Source: JALZDI01 sp965653225
Lineage (GTDB): Bacteria > Actinomycetota > Actinomycetes > Propionibacteriales > Nocardioidaceae
Length of the DNA: 20,730 bases
Reading direction: 5' to 3'
Assembly (NCBI GenBank): GCA_965653225.1
Contig: CBFGZI010000060.1
Location: 1 to 20,730 of the forward strand
Positions 7,184 to 14,855 of the stretch are shown in pieces. Under the pieces are notes generated by a model. That model saw only the letters and a program-made list of their open reading frames with translations, had not been told where the DNA came from and ran no database searches. The position numbers and the translations under genes are program-made. Positions within the stretch are counted from its first letter, which is position 1, and each line of letters starts with the position of its first letter.

Positions 7184-7951
7184 ATGTACGCGGAGGAGCG
7201 CCACCAGGCCATCGCCGGCCTGATGCGTGAGCGCGGCCGCATCTCGGTCTCCGAGCTCGCCGAGCGCTTCGGGGTCACCGGCGAGACCGCGCGCCGCGAC
7301 CTCGCCACGCTCGAGCGCGCCGGGCTGCTGCGCCGGGTGCACGGCGGCGCGGTGGCCACCACGGCGCTGTCGATGATCGAGCCCGGCGTGGCCGAGCGCG
7401 ACAGCACCCGCGCGGAGGAGAAGGGCAACATCGCCAAGGCCGCGGTCGCGCTGCTGCCGCAGGCCGGCGGCGCCGTGCTGCTCGACGCCGGCACCACCAC
7501 TTCGCGGCTGGCGTCGCTGATGCCGGCCGACCGCGAGCTGTTCGTCGTCACCAACTCCCTCGGGATCGCCGCGCGTCTCGGCGGCCAGGCCGGTGTCGAG
7601 CTGCGGCTGCTCGGCGGCCGCGTGCGCGGCGTGACCCAGGCCTGCGTCGGCGACGAGACGGTGCGAGCGCTCGAGGACCTGCGCCTCGACGTCGCCATCC
7701 TGGGCACCAACGGCGTCAGCGCCCGGCACGGCTTCACCACCCCCGACCCCGACGAGGCCGCGGTCAAGCGGGCGATGGCGCGGTCGGCGCGCCAGGTCGT
7801 CGTGCTGGCCGACTCCAGCAAGCTCGGCCAGGAGCAGCTGGTCCGGTTCGCCTCGACCGACGACGTCGACACCCTGGTGACCGACACCGACGCGGGCGGC
7901 GACGAGATCGACGCCCTGCGCCGACGCGGCGTGGACGTGGTGGTCGCATGA
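7184..7951 (+). CDS. fruR: DeoR-family transcriptional regulator of fructose use (FruR-like)
   Basis: 255 residues with the DeoR plan. An N-terminal winged helix covers about 1-57 (RISVSELAERFGVTGETARRDLATLERAGLLRRVHGGAV). A C-terminal DeoRC sugar-phosphate-binding domain shows LLDAGTTTSRLA, VTNSLGIA, LLGGRVRG and ILGTNGVSARHGFTTPDPDEAAVKRAM. The family represses sugar genes and is released by a phosphorylated sugar; with fruK and fruA next door, fructose 1-phosphate is the likely ligand. The ATG at 7184 has AGGAGA about nine bases upstream. A longer frame from 6992 would run back through the promoter and is rejected. Its last four bases overlap fruK (ATGA), so the two are coupled. It probably controls both its own operon and divergent ptsI. 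Confidence 0.93.
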   Translation: MYAEERHQAIAGLMRERGRISVSELAERFGVTGETARRDLATLERAGLLRRVHGGAVATTALSMIEPGVAERDSTRAEEKGNIAKAAVALLPQAGGAVLLDAGTTTSRLASLMPADRELFVVTNSLGIAARLGGQAGVELRLLGGRVRGVTQACVGDETVRALEDLRLDVAILGTNGVSARHGFTTPDPDEAAVKRAMARSARQVVVLADSSKLGQEQLVRFASTDDVDTLVTDTDAGGDEIDALRRRGVDVVVA

Positions 7952-8907
7952 TCGTCACGCTCACCGCCAACCCCAGCCTCGACCGCACGCTCGGGCTGGA
8001 CCGCCCGCTGGTGCCCGGAGGGGTGCACCGTGCGGTCGGCTACACCGACGAGCCCGGAGGCAAGGGCGTCAACGTCTCCCGTGCGGTCAACGCCGCCGGC
8101 CGTCCGACGGTCGCCGTGCTGCCCGCCCGCGCCGAGGACCCCATGCTCCACCGGATGAGGCTCCTGGGCCTGCGCCACCACGCCGTGCCCGTCGACGACC
8201 TGGTGCGCGTCAACCTCACTGTCACCGACCCCGTCGGCACCACCACCAAGCTCAACCTGCCGGGCAGCCCGCTCACCTCGCAGGCGCGCGCCGCGCTGAC
8301 CGAGGTGCTGCTGAAGGAGGCCGCCGACGCCCGCTGGGCCGTGCTCAGCGGCTCCATGCCGCCGGGGGTCAGCGCGCAGTGGTACGCCGAGCTCACCGAG
8401 GCCCTGCACGAGACCGGGTGCCGCGTGGCCGTCGACACCTCCGGCGAGCCGCTGCAGGCGGTCGTGTCCAACCCGACCGGCAGCCGGCCGGACCTGCTCA
8501 AGCCCAACGCCGACGAGCTCGCCGAGGTGCTGGGACTTGACCACGACGAGGTCTCCGACCCGCAGCACGCGGCGGAGCACGCCCGCAAGCTGGTCGGCGA
8601 CGGGTGCGCCGCCGTGCTGGTGACCCTGGGTGCCGACGGGGCCGTCCTGGTCACAGCCGAGGGCACCTGGCAGGCCACTCCCCCGCCCATCGCCCCCAAG
8701 AGCACCGTCGGCGCCGGCGACTGCGCACTGGCCGGCTACCTGCTCGCCGACGTCGACGGAGCCGCCCCGCCGGACCGTCTCCGCCACGCCGTCGCCTACG
8801 GCAGCGCCGCCGCGGGCCTGCCGGGTTCGGCCGTGCCCGAGCCCGCCGACGTACAACCCGAAGCCGTCGCCATCACCGCCCTCAACCCCCTTGTCCAGGA
8901 GAGGTAG
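7948..8907 (+). CDS. fruK: 1-phosphofructokinase
   Basis: A 319-residue PfkB-family kinase that converts fructose 1-phosphate, the product of FruA, into fructose 1,6-bisphosphate with ATP. Family marks are the N-terminal MIVTLTANPSLDRTL, the substrate-binding EPGGKGVNVSRAV, the SGSMPPG stretch, KPNADELAEVLG, and the catalytic signature STVGAGDCALAGYL with its aspartate base. The usual serine after GAGD is cysteine here, which should not affect the base. Length is normal. It begins within the fruR stop (ATGA) and is followed after eight bases by fruA, so it is the middle of a tight operon. Confidence 0.96.
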   Translation: MIVTLTANPSLDRTLGLDRPLVPGGVHRAVGYTDEPGGKGVNVSRAVNAAGRPTVAVLPARAEDPMLHRMRLLGLRHHAVPVDDLVRVNLTVTDPVGTTTKLNLPGSPLTSQARAALTEVLLKEAADARWAVLSGSMPPGVSAQWYAELTEALHETGCRVAVDTSGEPLQAVVSNPTGSRPDLLKPNADELAEVLGLDHDEVSDPQHAAEHARKLVGDGCAAVLVTLGADGAVLVTAEGTWQATPPPIAPKSTVGAGDCALAGYLLADVDGAAPPDRLRHAVAYGSAAAGLPGSAVPEPADVQPEAVAITALNPLVQER

Positions 8908-8915
8908 CCAAAGCC

Positions 8916-10997
8916 ATGTCCGCACTGCTCACCGCACCCCTGGTCGCCCTCGACGCCGACCTCGGCGGCACCAAGGACGACGTCATCGCCCGGCTCGCCG
9001 ACATGGTCGCGCGCTCCGGACGGGCCACCGACGCCGACGGCCTCGTCCGCGACGTCCAGGCCCGCGAGGCCCAGTCGGCCACCGGCCTTCCGGGCGGAAT
9101 CGCGATCCCGCACTGCCGCTCCGAGTCGGTCACCACGCCGTCGCTCGCGTTCGCCCGGCTGGAGCCGAAGGTCGACTTCGGCGCCCCGGACGGCCCGGCC
9201 GACCTGGTGTTCATGATCGCCGCGCCGGCCGGCGGCGGGGCCGACCACCTGACCCTGCTCACCGCGCTGGCACGTGCGCTGGTGCGCCCGGAGTTCACCG
9301 CGGCGCTGCGCTCGGCCACAACCGACGACGAGGTCGTCGCGCTGGTCGAGGAGGTCGTCGGGCCGCAGCCGGCGCCGCCGGCAGAGACTCCCGCCGAGAC
9401 TCCTGCCGACGCTCCTGCGGAGGCGCCCGCGGCCCCGTCCGCCCAGACCCCGTCCGCGAGCGGCGGCAAGCCCAAGCAGACGCTGGTGGCCGTCACCGCC
9501 TGCCCGACCGGAATCGCACACACCTACATGGCCGCCGACTCCCTCGTCGCTGCGGGCGAGCGGGCCGGAGTCGACGTGGTCGTGGAGACGCAGGGCTCGT
9601 CGAACGCCAACCCGCTCGACGCCGAGACCATCGCGCGCGCCGACGCGGTCATCTTCGCCACCGACGTGGGCGTACGTGAGCGCGAGCGGTTCGCCGGCCT
9701 GCCGCTGGTGGCGTCCGGTGTGAAGCGCGCGATCAACGACCCCGACGGAATGGTGGCCGAGGCGGTGGCCGCCGCCGGCGACCCCAACGCCCCGCGCGTA
9801 CAGGCCGACGCCGGACGCGGCGCCGCCGAGGCCAAGTCCGGCGACGTGTCCGGTGCGGTCAAGCTGCGGCAGTGGCTGCTGACCGGCGTGAGCTACATGA
9901 TCCCGTTCGTCGCCGCGGGCGGCCTCCTGATCGCGCTCGGCTTCCTGTTCGCCGGCTACCAGATCGCCGACAACGGCCAGGACATCGCGCTGAACAACTC
10001 GCTGTGGAACCTGCCCGACGGCGGGCTGATGACCTACCTCGGCGCGGTGCTGTTCACGCTGGGCTCCCTGGCCTTCGGGTTCCTGGTCCCCGCACTGGCC
10101 GGCTACATCGCCTTCGCGATCGCCGACCGGCCCGGCATCGCACCGGGCTTCACCGTCGGCATCCTCGCCTTCAACATCGGTGCCGGGTTCATCGGCGGCC
10201 TGGTCGGCGGTCTGATCGCCGGGTTCGCCGCACTGTGGATCAGCCGGACTCCCGTACCCGACTGGGCGCGCGGCCTGATGCCGGTGGTCGTGATCCCGCT
10301 GTTCGCCACGATGTTCGCCGGTGGGCTGATGCTGATGGTGCTGGGCCGGCCGCTGGCCGCGATGACCGACGGCCTGGAGTCCTGGCTGAACGGTATGACC
10401 GGCACCTCCGCGATCCTGCTCGGCGTGATCCTCGGCGCGATGATGGCCTTCGACCTCGGCGGCCCGGTGAACAAGGCGGCGTACGCGTTCGCCACCGCCG
10501 GGCTGGCCGCGACCGCGACCGGCGGAGTGACGGACAAGGCCCCGCTGGTGATCATGGCCGCGGTGATGGCAGCCGGCATGACACCGCCGCTGGCGATGGC
10601 GCTGGCCACGACCGTGCGACCGAGGCTGTTCAGCCCGGCCGAGCGCGAGAACGGCAAGGCGGCCTGGCTGCTCGGGCTGTCGTTCATCTCCGAGGGCGCG
10701 ATCCCGTTCGCCGCAGCCGACCCGCTGCGGGTGATCCCGTCGATGATGGTCGGCTCGGCCGCGACCGGCGCGATCATCATGGGCGCCGGCGTGACGCTGC
10801 GAGCCCCGCACGGCGGTATCTTCGTGTTCTTCGCGATGCAGCACGTGCTGTGGTTCCTGATCGCCCTGGTGGTGGGCACGGCCGTGAGCGCGACCTGCGT
10901 CGTACTGCTCAAGGAGCTGCGCGCCCGTCGCAACGCGGCCCGGTCGTCCGCGCCCGCGTCCACGTCCGCCCCGTCCCCGTCGTACCAGCGGGCCTGA
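8916..10997 (+). CDS. fruA: PTS fructose transporter, fused EIIA-EIIB-EIIC
   Basis: A 693-residue membrane protein importing fructose with phosphorylation to fructose 1-phosphate. Domain order is EIIA (about 1-150, active His66 in GIAIPHCRS), an Ala/Pro-rich linker (about 151-187), EIIB (about 188-290, phosphocysteine Cys196 in VTACPTGIAHTYMAADSL), a second short linker, and EIIC (about 315-675). EIIC begins LLTGVSYMIPFVAAGGLLIALGF and includes GPVNKAAYAFA and ISEGAIPFAAADP. All three fructose IIABC modules are present, so only enzyme I and a separate HPr are needed. The ATG at 8916 has AGGAGAGG about twelve bases upstream. A hydrophilic Ser/Ala/Pro tail ends the protein. ptsH follows after 63 bases. 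Confidence 0.96.
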   Translation: MSALLTAPLVALDADLGGTKDDVIARLADMVARSGRATDADGLVRDVQAREAQSATGLPGGIAIPHCRSESVTTPSLAFARLEPKVDFGAPDGPADLVFMIAAPAGGGADHLTLLTALARALVRPEFTAALRSATTDDEVVALVEEVVGPQPAPPAETPAETPADAPAEAPAAPSAQTPSASGGKPKQTLVAVTACPTGIAHTYMAADSLVAAGERAGVDVVVETQGSSNANPLDAETIARADAVIFATDVGVRERERFAGLPLVASGVKRAINDPDGMVAEAVAAAGDPNAPRVQADAGRGAAEAKSGDVSGAVKLRQWLLTGVSYMIPFVAAGGLLIALGFLFAGYQIADNGQDIALNNSLWNLPDGGLMTYLGAVLFTLGSLAFGFLVPALAGYIAFAIADRPGIAPGFTVGILAFNIGAGFIGGLVGGLIAGFAALWISRTPVPDWARGLMPVVVIPLFATMFAGGLMLMVLGRPLAAMTDGLESWLNGMTGTSAILLGVILGAMMAFDLGGPVNKAAYAFATAGLAATATGGVTDKAPLVIMAAVMAAGMTPPLAMALATTVRPRLFSPAERENGKAAWLLGLSFISEGAIPFAAADPLRVIPSMMVGSAATGAIIMGAGVTLRAPHGGIFVFFAMQHVLWFLIALVVGTAVSATCVVLLKELRARRNAARSSAPASTSAPSPSYQRA

Positions 10998-11060
10998 GGC
11001 CGGCCGGTCACCACGCCGTTGCAGGCCACCCACATCCGTACACAGCAAGGAGAACCCGAG

Positions 11061-11318
11061 ATGCCAAGCAAGACCGTGACCGTCGGCTCGTCGATCGGGC
11101 TGCACGCCCGCCCGGCCGCGCTGATCGCCGAGGCCGCGAACTCCTTCGGCTCGGCGGTCACCCTCGCCACCCAGGGAGGCGCGCCGGTGGACGCCGGCTC
11201 CGCGCTGCTGATCATGACGCTGGGCGCGAAGTTCGGCGACCAGGTCGAGGTGTCCAGCGACGACCAGGCCGCGGTGGACAAGGTGGCCGACCTGGTCGAG
11301 CAGGACCTCGACGCCTGA
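11061..11318 (+). CDS. ptsH: Phosphocarrier protein HPr
   Basis: 85 residues, the usual HPr length. It carries phosphate from enzyme I to FruA. The active-site histidine is His15 in GLHARPAALI, in the classical position. Ser47 in DAGSALLIMTLGA lies where Gram-positive HPr has its regulatory serine, but the usual flanking lysine is glycine, so kinase control is uncertain. The ATG at 11061 has AAGGAGAA about nine bases upstream. It ends the fru operon, with only a 63-base gap from fruA and no terminator in it. Palindromic array A begins 21 bases after the stop. Confidence 0.97.
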   Translation: MPSKTVTVGSSIGLHARPAALIAEAANSFGSAVTLATQGGAPVDAGSALLIMTLGAKFGDQVEVSSDDQAAVDKVADLVEQDLDA

Positions 11319-11339
11319 CCCTGGGCGCTGGCCCGGGCG

Positions 11340-11559
11340 TCGCGTGTCATGCCGCCCGCTTGGCATGTGTCCAGGCGTGACACACGACCCAGACGCTGGG
11401 GTCGACGCAGCGTGGGCCAACTGGTCGCGTGTCAGCGCATCTGCGTGCAGTGTGTCCAGGCGTGACACACGACCCAGACGCTGGGGTCGACGCAGCGTGG
11501 GCCAACTGGTCGCGTGTCAGCGCATCTGCGTGCAGTGTGTCGAGGAGTGACACACGACT
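11340..11559 (+). repeat. Palindromic repeat array A (three units)
   Basis: Three 49-bp units start at 11340, 11425 and 11510, a strict 85-bp period. Each has left arm TCGCGTGTCA, 16 variable bases, TGTGTC, six bases and right arm TGACACACGAC. The 36-base spacers between units are identical, and 11366-11456 is repeated exactly at 11451-11541, so units 2 and 3 arose by a recent tandem duplication. The first 16-base centre contains TGCC..GGCA and the others CGCA-TC-TGCG, so each can form its own small hairpin. The array fills the gap between convergent ptsH and the MFS gene, and its right end lies 11 bases from the MFS stop codon. No gene is seen in this 252-base gap. Confidence 0.9.
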
Positions 11560-11570
11560 GAGAGGGCCGG

Positions 11571-12857
11571 TCAGGCGTCGGGTGTCTCCGAGGCCGGTGC
11601 AGGCGTGGCGGGCTCGTCGACCACGAGCGTCTCGGGCATCCGTATCGCCATCACCACACCGGCCAGCAGCACGCACGCGGTGACCGACCAGGCCCAGGGG
11701 TACGCCAGGCTCGACACCAGCTGGCCGGCGAGGGGCGGGCCGATGATCGCGCCGAGGTCGCTGGACATCTGGAACGCAGCAACCACCCGGCCGCCGCGGC
11801 CGCGCATCACGTCGCCGACCACCGCGGCCGGCCCGGTGCCCAGGAACGCGCTGCCGACGCCGAACATCAGCATCGCCATCAGGAACAGCGGCAGCGCGCT
11901 GGTGAACGCCAGCAAGACCATCGAGGCAGCGGCGACCAGCCCGCCGCCGATCAACGCGGGCCGCCGACCGACCCGGTCGACGTACCTGCCCGCCGGCAGC
12001 AGCAGCGAGGCCTGGGCCACCGCGGAGCAGGCGAAACCCACCCCCACCCAGAACACGCTCTCGTGCAGGCTCTCGGTGACGAACAGCGGGATCAGGCTCA
12101 CACGTACGCCGAACAGACCCCAGCCGGTGCTGAAGTTGGACACCAGAGCGGCCCGGTAGGCGGGGTTGCGCAGCGCCTCCGCCAACCGCAGCGGCGCCTC
12201 CGGGCCCGGCTCATCGGCGTCGGCGATGGGTTCGGCGGCGTCAGCCTCGGCCGGAGCAGCCGACGGGTCGGCGCGCGGACGAAGCCGCGCCTGCGCCAGG
12301 AACACCGCGGCTATTGCGCCAGCCACCAGCAGTGTCGCCGAGTAGACGAAGAACGGAAGCCGCAGCGAGATCTCGGTCAGCAGGCCGCCGAGCGCCGGAC
12401 CGACCAGGCCACCGATGAGGAACCCGCCCTGGAAGAGTCCGCTGGCACGGCCGCGACTGGTGCCTCCGACGACCCGGAACAGCAGCGCGAACGCCGACAC
12501 CGTGAACATCGCGCTGCCGATGCCGCCGACGCCGCGGAGCACCAGCAGCTGCGCGTAGCTCTGCGCCAGCCCGGCCAGGCCCGTGGACACCGCGACGATG
12601 AGGATGCCCGTGGTGAGGATCACCCGCTCGCCGAACCGCTCCACCATGAACCCGCCGGCCAGCGCGGAGATGAACCGCATGAACGCGAAGGCGGAGATCA
12701 CCAGCCCGGCAAGGGTCTCGCCCACGCCGAACTGGCGCGCGAACACGGGGATCGCGGGCGCGACGATGCCGTAGCCGACCGCGACCGCGAACGCGACCGC
12801 GGCGAGCACCGCCACCTCGCGCGGCAGGAGCCGGAACGGGTTGGAGAGTCCTCTCAT
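11571..12857 (-). CDS. Major facilitator superfamily transporter, drug-exporter-like
   Basis: A 428-residue membrane protein with about twelve hydrophobic segments in two six-helix halves, split by a charged, Ala/Glu/Asp/Pro-rich loop (about residues 195-225). Both halves carry a form of MFS motif A between helices 2 and 3: GGFMVERFGERVILTTG in the first and AGRYVDRVGRRPALIGG in the second. This is typical of proton-driven drug/H+ antiporters (DHA1), so export of a small molecule is likely but the substrate is unknown. The ATG at 12857 overlaps the methyltransferase stop (ATGA, 12854-12857), so the two are translationally coupled and may handle the same compound. Palindromic array A follows directly. 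Confidence 0.9.
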   Translation of the reverse strand: MRGLSNPFRLLPREVAVLAAVAFAVAVGYGIVAPAIPVFARQFGVGETLAGLVISAFAFMRFISALAGGFMVERFGERVILTTGILIVAVSTGLAGLAQSYAQLLVLRGVGGIGSAMFTVSAFALLFRVVGGTSRGRASGLFQGGFLIGGLVGPALGGLLTEISLRLPFFVYSATLLVAGAIAAVFLAQARLRPRADPSAAPAEADAAEPIADADEPGPEAPLRLAEALRNPAYRAALVSNFSTGWGLFGVRVSLIPLFVTESLHESVFWVGVGFACSAVAQASLLLPAGRYVDRVGRRPALIGGGLVAAASMVLLAFTSALPLFLMAMLMFGVGSAFLGTGPAAVVGDVMRGRGGRVVAAFQMSSDLGAIIGPPLAGQLVSSLAYPWAWSVTACVLLAGVVMAIRMPETLVVDEPATPAPASETPDA

Positions 12858-13690
12858 CCCCCGTAGCCGGTCCTCATCGCGACCACCCGTCGCACCGGCA
12901 CCGCGATCTCCAGGCCGTCGTCCTGCGCGGCGGCGCGCTCGGCCAGCCAGGTGGCGGCGAGGTCACGGCGCTTGTCGGAGGTGCCGGGAAGATAGAGCGC
13001 TCGGGTGAGCAGCCGGGCGTCGGCCTCGGTGCGTACGCGGAAGCCGAACCGCTCGCGGGCGTCCTCGAGGACGCGGAAGCCGGCCTGCTCCATCGCCGAG
13101 GTCAGCCCGGTCATCTCACCGCCACCGGGGAACTGCGGTGTGGTGCGCAGCCGAGCGGTCAGCGGCGCCAGGAAGCGCATGTCCTGCGGGCGCAGCGGCA
13201 CCGCGGACGCCACGGTCGCGGCGAGCACCCCGCCGGGACGCAGGACCCGGGCGATCTCGTCGAGCACCCGGGTGATGCGCCCGACCACCATCAGGCCGGC
13301 CGAGCTGACCACCGCGTCGAAGCTGGCGTCGGCGAACGGCAGCGTCGCGGCGTCGGCGCGTACGAGGGGGTTGTGCCGGCCGCGCTTGCGGGCCTCGTCG
13401 AGCTCGGCGGCGGACATGTCGAGGCCGACGACCCACGGGGCCGGCTTGCGGTCGGAGTCGATCCGGCGGTCGGCCGGCCACGTGGTCTTCGACTGTCGCG
13501 ACTGCTCGGCCAGGGTGTCGGCCATCGGGCCGCTGCCGCTGGCCAGGTCGAGGACCCGTGCGCCGGACACGGCGCGCGCAAGCCACAGGTACGGCGTGAG
13601 GTCGCCGGACCGCGCGCGGCCGAGTATGTCCTCGCTGATGCCTGGGTTGCGCGCGTGGAACCCGGCGAGATAGGTCGCCCAGTCGGTCAC
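12854..13690 (-). CDS. SAM-dependent class I methyltransferase
   Basis: 278 residues from a GTG at 13690. A Rossmann methyltransferase core is visible: motif I VLDLASGSGPMADTL, an acidic strand-2 end in VGLDMSAAELDEA, motif II region RADAATLPFADASFDAVVSSAGL and the later VLRPGGVLAATVASAVPL. This is the methyltransferase-11 pattern used on small molecules. The substrate cannot be told. The GTG start is preferred because it lies 13 bases beyond the ideR stop; a longer frame from 13765 would overlap ideR by 62 bases and adds a low-complexity Arg/Ser stretch. It lies between ideR and a coupled MFS exporter, so a methylated, exported metabolite is a reasonable inference. Confidence 0.85.
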   Translation of the reverse strand: MTDWATYLAGFHARNPGISEDILGRARSGDLTPYLWLARAVSGARVLDLASGSGPMADTLAEQSRQSKTTWPADRRIDSDRKPAPWVVGLDMSAAELDEARKRGRHNPLVRADAATLPFADASFDAVVSSAGLMVVGRITRVLDEIARVLRPGGVLAATVASAVPLRPQDMRFLAPLTARLRTTPQFPGGGEMTGLTSAMEQAGFRVLEDARERFGFRVRTEADARLLTRALYLPGTSDKRRDLAATWLAERAAAQDDGLEIAVPVRRVVAMRTGYGG

Positions 13691-13703
13691 GTCTACCCGT
13701 GGT

Positions 13704-14408
13704 TCACAGTCGCTGTACGAAGACGTGCGCGGCGGCCTCGAGGTCGATCTCGACCACCTCGCCACCGCCGGCCATCAGCACCCCTTCCGGGCCTCGAGCG
13801 ACCTTGACCACCTTGTCGGGGCGGGCGTCGACCCGACGAAGCGCGCCCATGATGTGCTCGTCGGTCTGCAGGTCCTCGCCGATGCGGCGCACGGTCACGC
13901 CGATCCGGTCGCCCTCCTCCTCGGGGATGATCTTGTCGAGCGGCTCGAGCCCGTGCAGGAAGTCCTCGATGGGGTAGTCCTCGCCGAGCTCCTCCAGGCC
14001 CGGGATCGGGTTCCCGTACGGCGACAGCGTCGGGTGGTCGAGCAGAGCGAGCAGCCGGCGCTCGACCTCCTCCGACATCACGTGCTCCCAGCGGCACGCC
14101 TCGGCGTGCACCAGCTCCCAGTCCAGCCCGATCACGTCGGTCAGCAGCCGCTCGGCCAGCCGGTGCTTGCGCATGACGCGGGTGGCGAGGACGCGGCCCT
14201 GGTCGGTGAGCTCGAGATGCCGGTCGCCCTCGACGGTCAGCAGGCCGTCGCGCTCCATCCTGGACACGGTCTGGCTCACGGTGGGCCCCGACTGGTGCAG
14301 CCGCTCGGCGATGCGCGCGCGCAACGGCACGATGCCCTCTTCCTCGAGCTCGAACACCGTGCGCAGGTACATCTCCGTGGTGTCGATGAGTTCGCTCACG
14401 ACGCTCAT
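13704..14408 (-). CDS. ideR: Iron-dependent repressor, DtxR/IdeR family
   Basis: A 234-residue cytoplasmic repressor that binds DNA with Fe(II) bound. The N-terminal winged helix reads TTEMYLRTVFELEEEGIVPLRARIAERLHQSGPTVSQTVSRMERDGLL, nearly the mycobacterial IdeR sequence. The metal ligands known from DtxR are all present, shifted by three: Met13, His82, Glu86, His101, Cys105, Glu108, His109. A C-terminal SH3-like domain (about 150-234) is complete. A GTG at 14399 would give exactly DtxR numbering and is an equal candidate start; neither has a clear ribosome binding site. A 7-bp hairpin (14418-14424 with 14429-14435) lies just upstream. A longer frame from 14600 runs through the repeat array and is rejected. 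It leads an operon-like run with a methyltransferase and MFS exporter. Confidence 0.94.
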   Translation of the reverse strand: MSVVSELIDTTEMYLRTVFELEEEGIVPLRARIAERLHQSGPTVSQTVSRMERDGLLTVEGDRHLELTDQGRVLATRVMRKHRLAERLLTDVIGLDWELVHAEACRWEHVMSEEVERRLLALLDHPTLSPYGNPIPGLEELGEDYPIEDFLHGLEPLDKIIPEEEGDRIGVTVRRIGEDLQTDEHIMGALRRVDARPDKVVKVARGPEGVLMAGGGEVVEIDLEAAAHVFVQRL

Positions 14409-14470
14409 TCTGGCACGCGGTCGGCAACCCGACCGCCGCCGCAGACGCCGTGCGGGGCCCCGCCGGGACA

Positions 14471-14855
14471 GTCGCGTGTCATCGCGTACGCGCGGGATGT
14501 GTCGTTGCCTGACACACGACTCGGGAGCCTGGCGCGGGGCGGTCCCCCCGTCCCGTCGCGTGTCACCTGCTCCGCGGACGGATGTGTTCACACCTGACAC
14601 ACGAGCCGGGCGCCCCGCCGACGCGGCTCAACCATCCCGTCGCGTGTCACTTGGCCGGCGGCGGATGTGTCAACACCTGACACACGAGCCGGCCGCCCCG
14701 CCGACGCGGCTCAACCATCTCGTCGCGTGTCACTTGGCCCGCGGCGGACGTGTCATCACCAGACACACGAACCGGGCGCCCCGCCGACGCGGCTCAACCA
14801 TCCCGTCGCGTGTCGCTTGACCGGCGGCGGATATCTCCGGGAATGACACACGACT
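14471..14855 (+). repeat. Palindromic repeat array B (five units)
   Basis: Units start at 14472, 14556, 14640, 14723 and 14806, with periods of 84, 84, 83 and 83. Each has arms TCGCGTGTCA and TGACACACGA(C/G/A). Spacers after units 2-4 are nearly identical (about 34 bases), but the spacer after unit 1 differs in sequence while keeping the length. Centres are self-complementary in several copies: CGCGTACGCG in unit 1, TCCGCGGA in unit 2, GCCGGC in unit 3. Unit 5 is the most worn (left arm ends in G, middle TATCTC), and its right arm overlaps the DUF559 stop codon. The array fills most of the 445-base gap between ideR and the DUF559 gene. I see no gene in that gap. Confidence 0.9.

Noticed and set aside
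8796..11468. 890-codon minus-strand frame opposite fruA and ptsH
   Set aside because: It is antisense to clear fruA, has Arg/Gly/His-rich low-complexity protein, and is a by-product of high GC at third codon positions.
13691..13765. Longer methyltransferase start
   Set aside because: It would overlap ideR by 62 bases and add Arg/Ser-rich sequence unlike the family.
14409..14600. N-terminal extension of ideR
   Set aside because: It would translate repeat units B1 and B2, and the family starts directly before the TTEMYL helix.
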